Origin: Thioclava arctica
GTDB lineage: Bacteria > Pseudomonadota > Alphaproteobacteria > Rhodobacterales > Rhodobacteraceae
Direction: 5' to 3'
Length of the DNA: 64,000 nt
Assembly: GCF_040892615.1 (NCBI RefSeq)
Contig: NZ_JBFRYC010000011.1
Location: 44,145-108,144, forward strand
Part shown: one piece after another, positions 53,620 through 62,479 of the stretch
How the letters are laid out: each line of letters starts with the position of its first letter
Position numbering within the stretch: position 1 is the first letter of the stretch
Program-made: the position numbers and the translations under genes
Notes under the pieces: generated by a model
What the model was told of the DNA's origin: nothing
Database searches by the model: none
Seen by the model: only the letters and a program-made list of their open reading frames with translations

Positions 53620-55641
53620 ATGACCGATGATGTACAGGTGATCTTTACCCCCTCGGGCAAGCGGGGCCGCGTGGCGCGCGGCACGCCGGTTTTGGCGGCG
53701 GCGCGCAAACTGGGTGTCGATCTGGATTCGGTGTGCGGCGGGCGTGGGATTTGTTCCAAGTGCCAATGCTCGCCCGGTTATGGTGATTTTCCCAAGCACG
53801 GGCTGCATGTGGACGCAGATGCGCTCTCGCCGATCAATTCGGTTGAAGAGCGTTACGACCGGGTGCGCGGGTTGAAACCGGGGCGACGCTTGGGCTGTCA
53901 GGCCGAGATCATGGGCGATGTCGTGATCGACGTGCCCCCCGAAAGTCAGGTCCACAAGCAGGTGGTGCGCAAGGCGGCGTCTGAGCGCGTGATGGAAATG
54001 GACCCGGCCACGCGCGCCTGTTTCATCGAGGTGGCCGAACCTGACATGCACGCCCCCGAGGGCGATTTTCAACGTCTGGCGCATGCGCTGGAAAGCCAGT
54101 GGGGGATTGCGGGGCTGCGCGCGGATCGCGAGATGCTGCGCGCGCTTCAGCCCGTGCTGCGCAAGGGGGGCTGGAAGGTTACCGTTGCCGTGCACGATCA
54201 AGGCGACGGGCCGCGTCTGACGGCGCTCTATCCCGGCCTGCGCGAGACCTCGCTTTACGGGATCGCGATTGATCTGGGATCGACCACGATCGCGGGGCAT
54301 CTGGTGTCTTTGGATGACGGCCGAGTGCTGGCCAGCGCGGGGCAAATGAACCCGCAGATCCGCTTTGGCGAAGATCTGATGAGCCGGGTGTCCTATGTGA
54401 TGATGAACCCCGGCGGCGATGTGGAGATGACACAGGTCGTGCGCGACGCGATGGGCGAGCTGGCGCGCGAACTGGCAGGCGAGGCCGGGATCGACACAGG
54501 CGAGATCGTCGAGGCGACGGTGGTGTGCAATCCGGTGATGCACCATCTGCTGCTGGGGATTGATCCGGTCGAATTGGGTCAGGCGCCCTTTGCGCTGGCG
54601 ACGTCAGACAGCATGGACCTGCCCGCGCGCGAGTTGGGCTTTGATGCAGCGCCCGGTGCGCGCGTCTATATCCTGCCGCTGATCGCGGGCCATGTGGGGG
54701 CAGATGCCGCCGCCGTGGCGCTGTCCGAGGCCCCGGAATCCCGCGAGGATCTATCTCTGATCGTTGATGTTGGCACCAATGCCGAGATCTTACTGGGCAA
54801 TTCGACCCGCGTGCTGGCCTGCTCCTCGCCCACTGGGCCCGCCTTTGAGGGCGCGCAGATTTCCAGCGGTCAACGCGCCGCCCCCGGTGCGATTGAGCGC
54901 ATCGAGATCGACCCCGAAACGAAAGAGCCGCGCTTTAAGATTATCGGCAGCGATCTGTGGTCCACCGATCCCGATTTTGGCACGCCCCGGATCACCGGGA
55001 TTTGCGGCTCGGGCATCATCGAGGCGGTGGCTGAAATGCGCATGGCGGGGATCGTGGATGCTTCGGGGCTGATCGGATCGGCGGCGCAGGTGGGCAGCGC
55101 CCGCTGCGTGCCCAATGGGCGCACCCATGAATATCTGATCCATGACGCCAGCCCCGACGGCCCGCGCATCACCGTGACCCAAGGCGACATCCGCGCCATT
55201 CAACTTGCGAAATCCGCGCTTTATGCGGGCGCGCGGCTGTTGATGGATGAGATGGGGGTGGATGTGGTCGACCGTGTGGTTCTGGCGGGGGCGTTTGGGG
55301 CCCATATCAGCCCGAAACACGCGATGGTGCTAGGCATGATTCCGGATGCACCGCTAAGCGCGGTTAGTTCGGCGGGCAATGCGGCGGGAACGGGCGCGCG
55401 CATGGCGCTGTGTTCGGTGAAGGCGAGGCGCGCGATTGAGGCGCAGGTGAAACGCATCACCAAGGTCGAAACCGCGATTGAGCCGCGCTTTCAAGAGCAT
55501 TTCGTCGCCGCCAACGCCCTGCCCCACGCCACCGCGCCTTTCCTCGAGCTGCGCAAGATCGCGCCCCTGCCCTATGTGAGTTTCAACACCGGGGGATCAG
55601 GCGACGAGGGGGGTGGCAGGCGGCGCAGACGACGCGGCTGA
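53620..55641 (+). CDS. Corrinoid-protein reductive activator (RamA-like, ASKHA/DUF4445)
   Basis: A 673-residue cytoplasmic protein with an N-terminal 2Fe-2S ferredoxin domain (CGGRGICSKCQC at residues 39-50, fourth Cys in LGCQAEI) and a C-terminal ASKHA ATPase domain (IAIDLGSTTIAGHL near 210; LIVDVGTNAEILLGN near 380; LAGAFGAHISPKHAMVLGMIP near 545). These proteins use ATP to reduce inactive Co(II) corrinoid. In Roseobacter relatives a RamA-like protein has been linked by mutant fitness to a split methionine synthase; that is remembered literature and is not shown here. ATG 53620 follows a GGCAGGAG segment. The frame is open to 53497 without homology. No corrinoid protein gene is adjacent. 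Confidence 0.9.
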   Translation: MTDDVQVIFTPSGKRGRVARGTPVLAAARKLGVDLDSVCGGRGICSKCQCSPGYGDFPKHGLHVDADALSPINSVEERYDRVRGLKPGRRLGCQAEIMGDVVIDVPPESQVHKQVVRKAASERVMEMDPATRACFIEVAEPDMHAPEGDFQRLAHALESQWGIAGLRADREMLRALQPVLRKGGWKVTVAVHDQGDGPRLTALYPGLRETSLYGIAIDLGSTTIAGHLVSLDDGRVLASAGQMNPQIRFGEDLMSRVSYVMMNPGGDVEMTQVVRDAMGELARELAGEAGIDTGEIVEATVVCNPVMHHLLLGIDPVELGQAPFALATSDSMDLPARELGFDAAPGARVYILPLIAGHVGADAAAVALSEAPESREDLSLIVDVGTNAEILLGNSTRVLACSSPTGPAFEGAQISSGQRAAPGAIERIEIDPETKEPRFKIIGSDLWSTDPDFGTPRITGICGSGIIEAVAEMRMAGIVDASGLIGSAAQVGSARCVPNGRTHEYLIHDASPDGPRITVTQGDIRAIQLAKSALYAGARLLMDEMGVDVVDRVVLAGAFGAHISPKHAMVLGMIPDAPLSAVSSAGNAAGTGARMALCSVKARRAIEAQVKRITKVETAIEPRFQEHFVAANALPHATAPFLELRKIAPLPYVSFNTGGSGDEGGGRRRRRRG

Positions 55642-55650
55642 TCGCGCAGA

Positions 55651-55690
55651 GGGGGCGCTGCCCCCGCCCTGCGGGCCCCCCGGAGTATTT
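55651..55690. repeat. Short relative of the 36583 inverted repeat
   Basis: GGGGGCGCTGCCCCC (55651-55665, hairpin) is followed by CCCCCCGGAGTATTT, a combination also present as one arm of 36583-36722. It lies just after the corrinoid-activator gene and could act as its terminator. A dispersed intergenic repeat family is inferred. Confidence 0.6.
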
Positions 55691-55831
55691 CTGGCTAGAT
55701 GAATGTGAAAGTGGGGCTTGCGAAGCTTCTCACGTCTTCGTGATGCTCGCAAAGTGATCAGCTTTGGCAGGAGGTCTCGTAACCCTAGCATCACGGCGGG
55801 AATGATCCTGCCTCATACCAGGGAGAGACCT

Positions 55832-56398
55832 ATGACCAATATGTTCCGCAAATTCGCAGCCCCGATGATTGCCGCCTCGATTGCGCTGGCCGCCCCGGCT
55901 TTCGCAGAAAACATGAACCCGATGGTGGGCGGTGCGGAAATGTTCTCCAACAAACCGATTGCGGCGAATGCCTCGGCGGCGCCCAACCTCACCACGCTGG
56001 TGGCGGCGGTCAAAGCTGCTGGTCTTGTTGACACGCTGGCAGGCCCTGGCCCGTTCACCGTCTTCGCGCCGACCAATGCTGCCTTTGACAAGCTGCCCGC
56101 CGGCACTGTTGCCAATCTCGTGAAGCCCGAGAACAAAGAGATGCTGACCCACATCCTAACCTGCCACGTCGCAAAAGGTGTGATCACCGCTGAGAACATC
56201 GTCAAAACCATCGAGATGGGCAAAGGCAAAGCCACCATCGAAACGCTGGGCGGGTGCAACCTGACCGCGATGATGAAAGACGGCAAGGTGATGCTGAAAG
56301 ACCCCAAGGGCGATATTGCCACCGTTGAGGTCGCTGATGTCAAACAATCCAACGGCATGGTCCATGTCATCGACACCGTGATGCTACCCAAGATGTAA
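55832..56398 (+). CDS. Secreted fasciclin (FAS1) domain protein
   Basis: A 188-residue protein with a Sec signal peptide ending near residue 25 (ALAAPAFAEN) and one FAS1 domain: AAPNLTTLVAAVKAAGLVDTLAGPGPFTVFAPTNAAFDKLPAGTV (H1), HVAKGVITAENI, and NGMVHVIDTVMLPKM (H2) at the end. GGGAGAG lies before the ATG. Such proteins act in adhesion or as periplasmic stress-responsive proteins; exact role unknown. A short spacer and tRNA-Gly follow. Confidence 0.93.
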   Translation: MTNMFRKFAAPMIAASIALAAPAFAENMNPMVGGAEMFSNKPIAANASAAPNLTTLVAAVKAAGLVDTLAGPGPFTVFAPTNAAFDKLPAGTVANLVKPENKEMLTHILTCHVAKGVITAENIVKTIEMGKGKATIETLGGCNLTAMMKDGKVMLKDPKGDIATVEVADVKQSNGMVHVIDTVMLPKM

Positions 56399-56515
56399 GT
56401 TGCCCTCCTCAGGCTGACATCTTGCGCCCGGATGGCCCCGTTGCCCTCCGGGCGTTTTGCTGCGCGATCCCCCTTGACCGGGGCGCGCGGCTGTCATACC
56501 TGTCTCGCGCGCCAT

Positions 56516-56589
56516 GCGGGTATGATGTAATGGTAGCCTGTCAGCTTCCCAAGCTGAACGCGCGGGTTCGATTCCCGCTACCCGCTCCA
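56516..56589 (+). tRNA. tRNA-Gly (CCC)
   Basis: A 74-nt tRNA: acceptor GCGGGTA / TACCCGC, discriminator T, encoded CCA. Anticodon stem TCAGC/GCTGA encloses TTCCCAA, giving CCC. The T-arm is GCGGGTTCGATTCCCGC. No direct repeat of its 3' end was found downstream. Confidence 0.95.
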
Positions 56590-57751
56590 AGCGAATCCAC
56601 GACATACACGACTGATTTATAGACACAAATCAGTTTACTCGCTTGCTTCTCTGGTTTTGATCGGGGACGGCGTCGGGGGCCATTTCGGGAAGTGAAGCGA
56701 CCTTTGCTTCCGAAACGTTCCGACGAAAGTCCCAAAGCATGGGGTTGTTTCCTCAAGATTCGTCTCTGCCGCCCCAACAGATGACAATCACGACGGCTCG
56801 CGCCGAAATTCGACCGGGTGCATCGACCCTGTCGCAGGCTTTCGAGCGCACGTGGGGAACTGATATTCGCGCTAGAGCAGCATTGCCGTAAATTCTGGTC
56901 CGTTTTTCCCACAGCAGGATCAATCTTAGGCAAGATATGCGCCGTGTCAGGGGTATCCCGCACCGTGCGAGCTATCGGTGCGCAAAGCGGAGTTGCTTTG
57001 AACGCCCGTGAGGGGACAAAGCTCATTGCCTAATAAAATACGGCAAGCCGGCGAGCACCTTGATCGCGATGATAATCTTCATCTCATATCGGGTCATATG
57101 GATCGCCCGAGATGTTCTAGCAGCGTCCTTGATAAGGCCGTCTACAGGAATATGAGTGGCGCAGCCTCTTTAGCCTCAGCAGCCTCAAGGTCGACTTTGG
57201 GAGCGATATCCTTTCGTTGCAACTCCGTGATAGAAAAAACGGACAGGCTTCGCGCTCGGGTTTTCGAAGCCATTTGAGCAATTTCTGCTGCAGCCGCCCT
57301 CCGTTGTTCATCAGAAAAAGGGGCTTGATTTGAGCAGAACCCGACAGCGCCATTTCATGCAGGAGCATGACCAGAAGCTCAGGGTCGATTATCGGCGCGG
57401 AGACGACGCGCTTAGACTTGGAATGGAACACGTGGCCGCGTCGTGAAGGACGCCTTCGGAGCTGTGCAGGGTTCCGATCAGGTTCGAGCGTGGGAACGCG
57501 GCATCGCCCCATCGCAGGTCTCAACAAGCGTCATCCCGATGACGAAGGGCATCCGACCGGGCAGCGCTCGCATGTTCACCGAGGATGTCGCATGTGGATG
57601 GCTCGTGCACAGGGAAACATGCCAGCCGACTTGGGGAGCGTCTCTTTCTACAGGGGCCCAAAAGCGGATCGATTTTGGGCCCCTATGCCTCCAATAGTGA
57701 TGGGCGCTTTGCATGCCAGTCACACTTAAGGCGCTCTCTCGAACCTTCGCG
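56590..57751. other. 1.16-kb stretch after tRNA-Gly without a convincing gene
   Basis: Open frames of 60-136 codons exist on both strands (for instance 57117-57527 minus, 57367-57729 plus), but none shows a family motif, and their codon use is irregular. The base composition is less GC-rich than in flanking genes. A strong hairpin lies at 57652-57684. The place after a tRNA and the mixed sequence suggest remains of an inserted element; no integrase remnant or att repeat was recognised. Confidence 0.4.
57652..57684. terminator. Strong inverted repeat downstream of hpd
   Basis: AGGGGCCCAAAA / TTTTGGGCCCCT, 12-bp perfect arms around nine bases. On the minus strand it lies 68 bases past the hpd stop and could stop its transcription, although no T tract follows. 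Confidence 0.5.
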
Positions 57752-58846
57752 CTATTCAGCGACCAACTCGCCGCTTTCGATTTGCTCGCGCTCAATCGAT
57801 TCAAACAGCGCCTTGAAGTTGCCCTCGCCAAAGCCGTCATCGCCTTTGCGCTGAATGAACTCAAAGAAGATCGGTCCGATCACCGTTTTCGAGAAAATCT
57901 GCAGCAGAATCTTTGTCTCACCGCCCCCCAGCACGCCTTCCCCGTCGATCAGGATGCCGTGTTTCATCATCCGATCAACCGGCTCTTCATGCCCCGTCAC
58001 TCGGTCGTAGCTTAGGTCGTAATAGGTCTTGGGCGGTGCGGGCATGTAGCGAATACCGCGCTCGGCGATCGCATCGGTGCTGGCATAAATATCCTCAGAC
58101 CCGACTGCGATATGCTGAATCCCCTCGCCCTTATACTTCTTGAGATAGGATACGATCTGACCGGTTTCGCCGCGATCTTCGTTGATCGGGATGCGGATAC
58201 GCCCACAAGGCGACGTCAACGCGCGCGAGAACAGCCCGGTAAATTTGCCCTCGATGTCGAAAAACCGGATTTCGCGAAAGTTGAACAGATCGCCGTAGAA
58301 GTGGAACCACTTGTCCATGTTACCTTTGAAGACGTTGTGGGTCAGGTGATCGAGATAGTAAAACCCAACGCCCTTCGGCTTTGACGTCTTCAGCCAGTTG
58401 AATTCCTCATTATAGGGCGAGGTGGCGTAATACTGATCGGTGAAATAGATCAAGCTGCCACCGATGCCGCGAATGGCGGGCCAATCCAGCGTTTTGTCAG
58501 CGCCCTCATAAGGCTCTGCGCCCATCTTCACCGCATGATCGAACGCGTGCTGCGCATCCATCACGCGCCAGCCCATTGCCGGCGCGCAGGGGCCATGTTC
58601 GTCCACAAATCGCGCAGCAAAGCTGTCGGGATCTGCGTTGATGATGTAGGTGATATCGCCCTGCTGCCATAACTCGACCGGTTTGGTTTTATGCGTAGCG
58701 ACATGTTCATAGCCCATCTTGGCGAACAAATCGCGCAGTTCCTGCGGGTCGGGATGGGCGAATTCGACGAATTCAAACCCGTCGGTGCCGGCGGGGTTTT
58801 CATCAGAAATCTTGGCTTGCGGGGCGTCGTGCGGGAATGGTCCCAT
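57752..58846 (-). CDS. hpd: 4-Hydroxyphenylpyruvate dioxygenase
   Basis: Makes homogentisate from 4-hydroxyphenylpyruvate in tyrosine breakdown. The 364-residue protein has the two vicinal-oxygen-chelate halves: the C-terminal half carries GVGFYYLDHLTHNVF (iron His), GEGIQHIAVGSED (iron His) and FFEFIQRKGDDGFGEGNFKALFESIEREQ (iron Glu and the C-terminal gating helix). CAGGAGG precedes the ATG. Its start faces the Lrp-type regulator gene across a 130-bp gap, so control by it is likely. Confidence 0.95.
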   Translation of the reverse strand: MGPFPHDAPQAKISDENPAGTDGFEFVEFAHPDPQELRDLFAKMGYEHVATHKTKPVELWQQGDITYIINADPDSFAARFVDEHGPCAPAMGWRVMDAQHAFDHAVKMGAEPYEGADKTLDWPAIRGIGGSLIYFTDQYYATSPYNEEFNWLKTSKPKGVGFYYLDHLTHNVFKGNMDKWFHFYGDLFNFREIRFFDIEGKFTGLFSRALTSPCGRIRIPINEDRGETGQIVSYLKKYKGEGIQHIAVGSEDIYASTDAIAERGIRYMPAPPKTYYDLSYDRVTGHEEPVDRMMKHGILIDGEGVLGGGETKILLQIFSKTVIGPIFFEFIQRKGDDGFGEGNFKALFESIEREQIESGELVAE

Positions 58847-58976
58847 GGGTTTCTCCTCCTGTTCGCTGATTTCAGATTACCCCCCGACGCCCGCGTGGTT
58901 TGCGCAAAAGTGTTTATTGTCGCGCCCAATACGCGTGTGACTTGCGGCCATTGAACAAAAGATGCATTTTTTACGC

Positions 58977-59432
58977 ATGCTGGATGACATCGACAAACGC
59001 CTCCTCGCGGAACTGCAACAAAACGCGCAACTGACCTCGCAAGAGCTGAGCGAGCGGTTGAACCTGTCGGCAAGCCAAATCGGACGGCGGCGGCAGCGCC
59101 TTGAGGCAGACGGGCTGATCCGCGCCTATGGGGCGAAACTCGATGCCGAGCGGCTGGGCTTGGCGGTGCAGGCCTTTGTGCAGGTGCAAATGACGCGTCA
59201 CGGAGCCGAGGCCGCGCAGAATTTTTCACGCCTCATCGCGCTGCAACCCGAAGTCGTCTCGGCTTGGACGCTGACGGGCGAGGCAGACTATCTGCTACGG
59301 GTCTATTGCGCGGACTTATCCGCCCTGCACCGGCTGATCCATGAGGTGCTACTGGCGCATACCACGGTCGCCCGCGTGCAAAGCCAAATCGTCATGAACC
59401 AGCTCAAGCAAGACGCGCCGCTGCCAATTTAG
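58977..59432 (+). CDS. Lrp/AsnC family regulator
   Basis: A 151-residue regulator. N-terminal HTH: LDDIDKRLLAELQQNAQLTSQELSERLNLSASQIGRRRQRLEADGLIRAYGAKLD; C-terminal RAM/AsnC ligand domain: VQAFVQVQMTRHGAEAAQNFSRLIALQPEVVSAWTLTGEADYLLRVYCADL. Either ATG 58977 or ATG 58962 may be the start; the first matches the family N terminus. Divergent from hpd, it probably responds to tyrosine or a related amino acid and controls hpd, as in other bacteria. Confidence 0.93.
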   Translation: MLDDIDKRLLAELQQNAQLTSQELSERLNLSASQIGRRRQRLEADGLIRAYGAKLDAERLGLAVQAFVQVQMTRHGAEAAQNFSRLIALQPEVVSAWTLTGEADYLLRVYCADLSALHRLIHEVLLAHTTVARVQSQIVMNQLKQDAPLPI

Positions 59433-59450
59433 GCGCTGCGTCGCCCGTGC

Positions 59451-59712
59451 TTAAAAAGCGCCGCGCAACGCGCGCAGCCCTGCGCCAAGCGTGCCCACAT
59501 CCGAACCAACGGCCAGAAATTCGACGCCCATGTCGCGATAGCTTTGCGCCAGCGCGCGATCCGAGGTCAGGATGCCCGCCGCTTTGCCGCCCGCGCGAAT
59601 CCGGGTCAGCGCATCGCGCACAGCCGCTTGCACCTCAGGCGCGTCGGAATTTCCGAGATACCCCATATCGGCCGCCAGATCAGCCGGGCCGATATCCAGC
59701 ATCTGCTTGATC
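59451..59712 (-). pseudogene. C-terminal remnant of HpaI-type aldolase
   Basis: About 85 codons matching the end of HpcH/HpaI class II aldolases: MLDIGPADLAADMGYLGNSDAPEVQAAVRDALTRI and AAGILTSDRALAQSYRDMGVEFLAVGSDVGTL. The N-terminal two thirds (TIM barrel with the metal site) are absent, so it is not functional. It is the last of three remnants in hpa operon order. Confidence 0.8.
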
Positions 59713-59725
59713 CCCGCGCGGTTGT

Positions 59726-59821
59726 CATCGCGCGCTCGGACACCGGATGGCTTGCGGTGCCCTGCGCCAATTTTCGCACCATTTGTGCGGAGTGAATCGC
59801 AAAAGTATCCTCAAGCGTCAT
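59726..59821 (-). pseudogene. N-terminal remnant resembling HpaH hydratase
   Basis: MTLEDTFAIHSAQMVRKLAQG followed by a short SERAM stretch resembles the start of 2-oxohept-3-ene-1,7-dioate hydratase (usually LEDAYAIQ...W...KL..G, then LTSRAM). It is interrupted at once and fused out of frame to the HpaI remnant. The assignment is by eye and moderate. Confidence 0.45.
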
Positions 59822-59958
59822 TTCGCGGTGGTGCAGGATGAGCAGGCCGATCTACGCGTGGTCAGCGCGATGTCATCAAGCTGCGCGGCGTCGCGAAACG
59901 GCACGAGCCACGGCCCGAGGGCACCAGAGCGATCCGGCGCCCCGCCTTGCCGAACACA

Positions 59959-60213
59959 ATCGCCACTCTCGCGCCCGATGCCGCAGGCCTTCATCCCAAC
60001 AAAGGGCGCGGGCAGATGGCGCGCATTCTCAAAATTCACCCAGATCATCCCCGCCTGTAGATCATCGGTCATCCCCATCGCGCGGCTTAGATCATTCGTC
60101 CACAGATACGCGGCCAGCCCGTATTGCAGGTCATTGGAACGCGCCTCGGCTTTCGCCCACAAAGGCGATCGCCTTGATATCACCAATCCCGACAAAGCGC
60201 TGACGTTGATCAT
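59959..60213 (-). pseudogene. C-terminal remnant of an aldehyde dehydrogenase (HpaE-like)
   Basis: Codons read SNDLQYGLAAYLWTND, MTDDLQAGMIWVNFENARHL and APFVGMKACGIGRESGD, a clear aldehyde dehydrogenase C-terminal segment with HpaE-like WVNSEN-type wording. The catalytic Cys/Glu part is missing, and after the last motif the frame no longer matches. The fragment begins at the MarR operator palindrome. Confidence 0.75.
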
Positions 60214-60230
60214 TTCATTTCAAATGAAAT
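60212..60230. promoter_or_regulatory. MarR operator
   Basis: ATTTCATTTCAAATGAAAT: perfect 8-bp arms around TCA, 34 bases before the MarR gene start and at the head of the divergent hpa remnants. Size and AT-rich arms fit a MarR dimer site. Confidence 0.75.
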
Positions 60231-60264
60231 CCTTTAAGATAGCTGCGCATAGATCGGATTTCGC

Positions 60265-60726
60265 ATGAAGCTAGAAGAGTTCTTCCCCTATCGCCTCGCC
60301 ATCGCGGCCGAGGCCTTCTCGCGCAACCTGCAAGATGTGTATGCGCGCGAATTCGGCCTCTCGCGCGAGGAATGGCGCTTGATGTCCATCCTCGACGGGG
60401 TCGGTCGCATTAGCTCGCTCGACATCGCCCGGCGCACGACGCTTGATAAGGTGCAGGTCAGCCGGGCCGCCGCGCGCCTTGAGGCCAAGGGACTGATCGC
60501 GCGCCATATACCCGACAGCGACCGCCGATTGCGCGAATATGAATGCACTGCAACCGGGCGCGACCTTTACCTAACGGCCCGCGGCAAGGTGAACGCGCGT
60601 GCACAAGCAATGCTGGATGCCATGCCAGCCGCTAAGCGCGAGGCGCTTGAACAGGGCGTCAATGCCCTGATCGAGACGCTCGAACTGGACATCGAGACGC
60701 GCGAAGACCCGCCTGCCCCGCGCTAA
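60265..60726 (+). CDS. MarR family regulator
   Basis: A 153-residue repressor with the winged HTH: EFGLSREEWRLMSILDGVGRISSLDIARRTTLDKVQVSRAAARLEAKGLIARHIPDSDRRLREYECTATGRDLY. Only the order of the divergent hpa-like remnants suggests it is an HpaR-type regulator of homoprotocatechuate genes; the protein is not otherwise close in wording to E. coli HpaR. A palindrome at 60212-60230 is its likely operator. The gene is intact although its former targets are broken. Its stop overlaps the end of the convergent dctM gene. Confidence 0.9.
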   Translation: MKLEEFFPYRLAIAAEAFSRNLQDVYAREFGLSREEWRLMSILDGVGRISSLDIARRTTLDKVQVSRAAARLEAKGLIARHIPDSDRRLREYECTATGRDLYLTARGKVNARAQAMLDAMPAAKREALEQGVNALIETLELDIETREDPPAPR

Positions 60727-62036
60727 CCGCCCACCAGCCAGAGCGAGATGATCGGGAAGGCCACGATCAGCGTGATGCGCACGATATCGGCCACCCAGAA
60801 CCACAAGATCCCGCGAAACATCGTCGAAAGTGGCACGTCCGGCAGCACCGAGCGCAGCACGAACACGTTCATCCCGACTGGCGGCGTGATCAGTGAAATC
60901 TCGGTTGCAACGACCACGATCACCGCAAACCAGATCAACGCGTTATCGGGGTTCGACAAAATGCCCGAACCGAAATCGAGCTGGTAAATCAGCGGGTAGA
61001 AAATCGGCACGGTCAGCAAGATCATCGACAGGCTTTCCAGCACCATGCCGAGCACCATGTAGATCAGCACGATCAGGATGATCACCTCATAGCCGCCAAG
61101 GCCAAGGTTATTGACCAAATCGGCCAGCGCATCGGGCAGCCCTGCGAAGGTGATGAAATTGCCAAAGATTTCAGCCCCGATCACAATCGCAAAAATCATC
61201 GCCGAGGCAATTGCCGCGTCGATCAACGCGCCCCATAGCGCCTTGCGCCTGAGCCCCCCAACCGCCGCCGCGATGACGACAGCGGCTGCAGCGCCCATGC
61301 CCGCCGCCTCAATCGGGGTGAAGAACCCGCCATAAATTCCGACCATGATAAAGACAAATAGCGCCAGCGTTGCCAGCACGCCGACGATATCGGTGCGCTT
61401 CATCGCGACGGGTTTGCGCACTTCAGGGGCGAGTTCCGGCTTCAGGCGCACCGCCACCATCACCGCAACCAGATACAGGCCGATGCCCAAAATGCCCGGC
61501 ACGATTCCCGCGATGAACAACTTGCCGATATCGCTTTCGGTAAGCAGGCCAAAGATGATCATGATCACCGAAGGCGGGATCAGAATTCCCAGCGTGCCCC
61601 CGGCCGCGATCGACCCGGTGGCGAGACTGTCATGATAGCCAAACCGGCGCATCGAAGGCATCGCCACTTTCGACATCGTGGCCGCCGTGGCCAAGGACGA
61701 GCCGCACACCGCCGAGAACCCACCGCAAGACAGGATCGTGGCCATCGCCAGCCCGCCGCGCATGCGCCCGAAGACCCGATCTGCGCCAGTGAACAATCCG
61801 CTCGCAATGCCTGACCCGGCAAGCACATTGCCCATAAAAATAAACAGCGGCACGACCGAAAGCGAATAGTTCATCCCGGTCTCGAACACCGCGCTGCCCA
61901 CCATCGACCCCGCAGCGTCAACGCCCCGCATCGCGGCAAAGCCGGCACCGCCCACCAGCGCCATCGCAAACGCAATCGGGACACGCAAAAACACCAGCGC
62001 CAGCAGTATGGCAAGCGCGACAAGAGAGATCGTCAT
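60723..62036 (-). CDS. dctM: TRAP transporter large permease, DctM type
   Basis: A 437-residue membrane protein with about twelve hydrophobic segments. Family marks are LALVFLRVPIAFAMALVGG, GGFSAVCGSSLATAATMSKVAMPSMRRFGYHDSLATGSIAAGGTLGILIPPSVIMIIFGLLTES and the C-terminal SLITPPVGMNVFVLRSV. It carries out sodium-driven uptake with DctP and DctQ. It overlaps dctQ by four bases; the three-gene operon reads dctP-dctQ-dctM. Confidence 0.95.
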   Translation of the reverse strand: MTISLVALAILLALVFLRVPIAFAMALVGGAGFAAMRGVDAAGSMVGSAVFETGMNYSLSVVPLFIFMGNVLAGSGIASGLFTGADRVFGRMRGGLAMATILSCGGFSAVCGSSLATAATMSKVAMPSMRRFGYHDSLATGSIAAGGTLGILIPPSVIMIIFGLLTESDIGKLFIAGIVPGILGIGLYLVAVMVAVRLKPELAPEVRKPVAMKRTDIVGVLATLALFVFIMVGIYGGFFTPIEAAGMGAAAAVVIAAAVGGLRRKALWGALIDAAIASAMIFAIVIGAEIFGNFITFAGLPDALADLVNNLGLGGYEVIILIVLIYMVLGMVLESLSMILLTVPIFYPLIYQLDFGSGILSNPDNALIWFAVIVVVATEISLITPPVGMNVFVLRSVLPDVPLSTMFRGILWFWVADIVRITLIVAFPIISLWLVGG

Positions 62037-62479
62037 GTGGGCCTCCGAAGGATCGCGACCACCGCGGAGACAGCAAAGCTAAGACTGCCGATCACGCCCA
62101 GATACCAAAGCTTGATTCCGAGGCCCGATGTTGCGAGTTGTGTGTGGAACTGGTCTTGCGTCAGGATCACAAGCCGCCAGGCGAAATACGCCATGACCAA
62201 CGCCGCGACGGCCCCCCCGATCCGCGCAAGCGCGCGCTGCACGACAGCAGGCAGCAGCGGCACCAGTAGATCGACCTCGACATGCCCGCCCTTGCCCGTG
62301 GTCAACGGCATTGCCACAAAGACCAGCGCGCCCAGCAGCACCTGCGTAATCTCATACGCGCCAGTCAGCGGGTTGTTGAAAGCATAGCGGCCAATCACGT
62401 CGATGCAGGTGACGAGGATCAACCCCGTCACCAGACCCGCTGCGATCGCCTCAAGAATGAAGCGGACGCGTGCAATCAT
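62033..62479 (-). CDS. dctQ: TRAP transporter small permease, DctQ type
   Basis: A 148-residue membrane protein with four hydrophobic segments: AIAAGLVTGLILVTCIDVIGRYAFN, ITQVLLGALVFVAMPLTTGKGGHVEVDLL, VAALVMAYFAWRLVILTQDQ and YLGVIGSLSFAVSAVVAIL. The GRYAFNNPLTGAYEITQ loop is the DctQ signature. It overlaps both neighbours by four bases. Confidence 0.93.
   Translation of the reverse strand: MIARVRFILEAIAAGLVTGLILVTCIDVIGRYAFNNPLTGAYEITQVLLGALVFVAMPLTTGKGGHVEVDLLVPLLPAVVQRALARIGGAVAALVMAYFAWRLVILTQDQFHTQLATSGLGIKLWYLGVIGSLSFAVSAVVAILRRPT

Noticed and set aside
57117..57527. A 136-codon minus-strand protein after tRNA-Gly
   Set aside because: No family signature, basic low-complexity ends and an overlapping plus-strand frame of equal quality.
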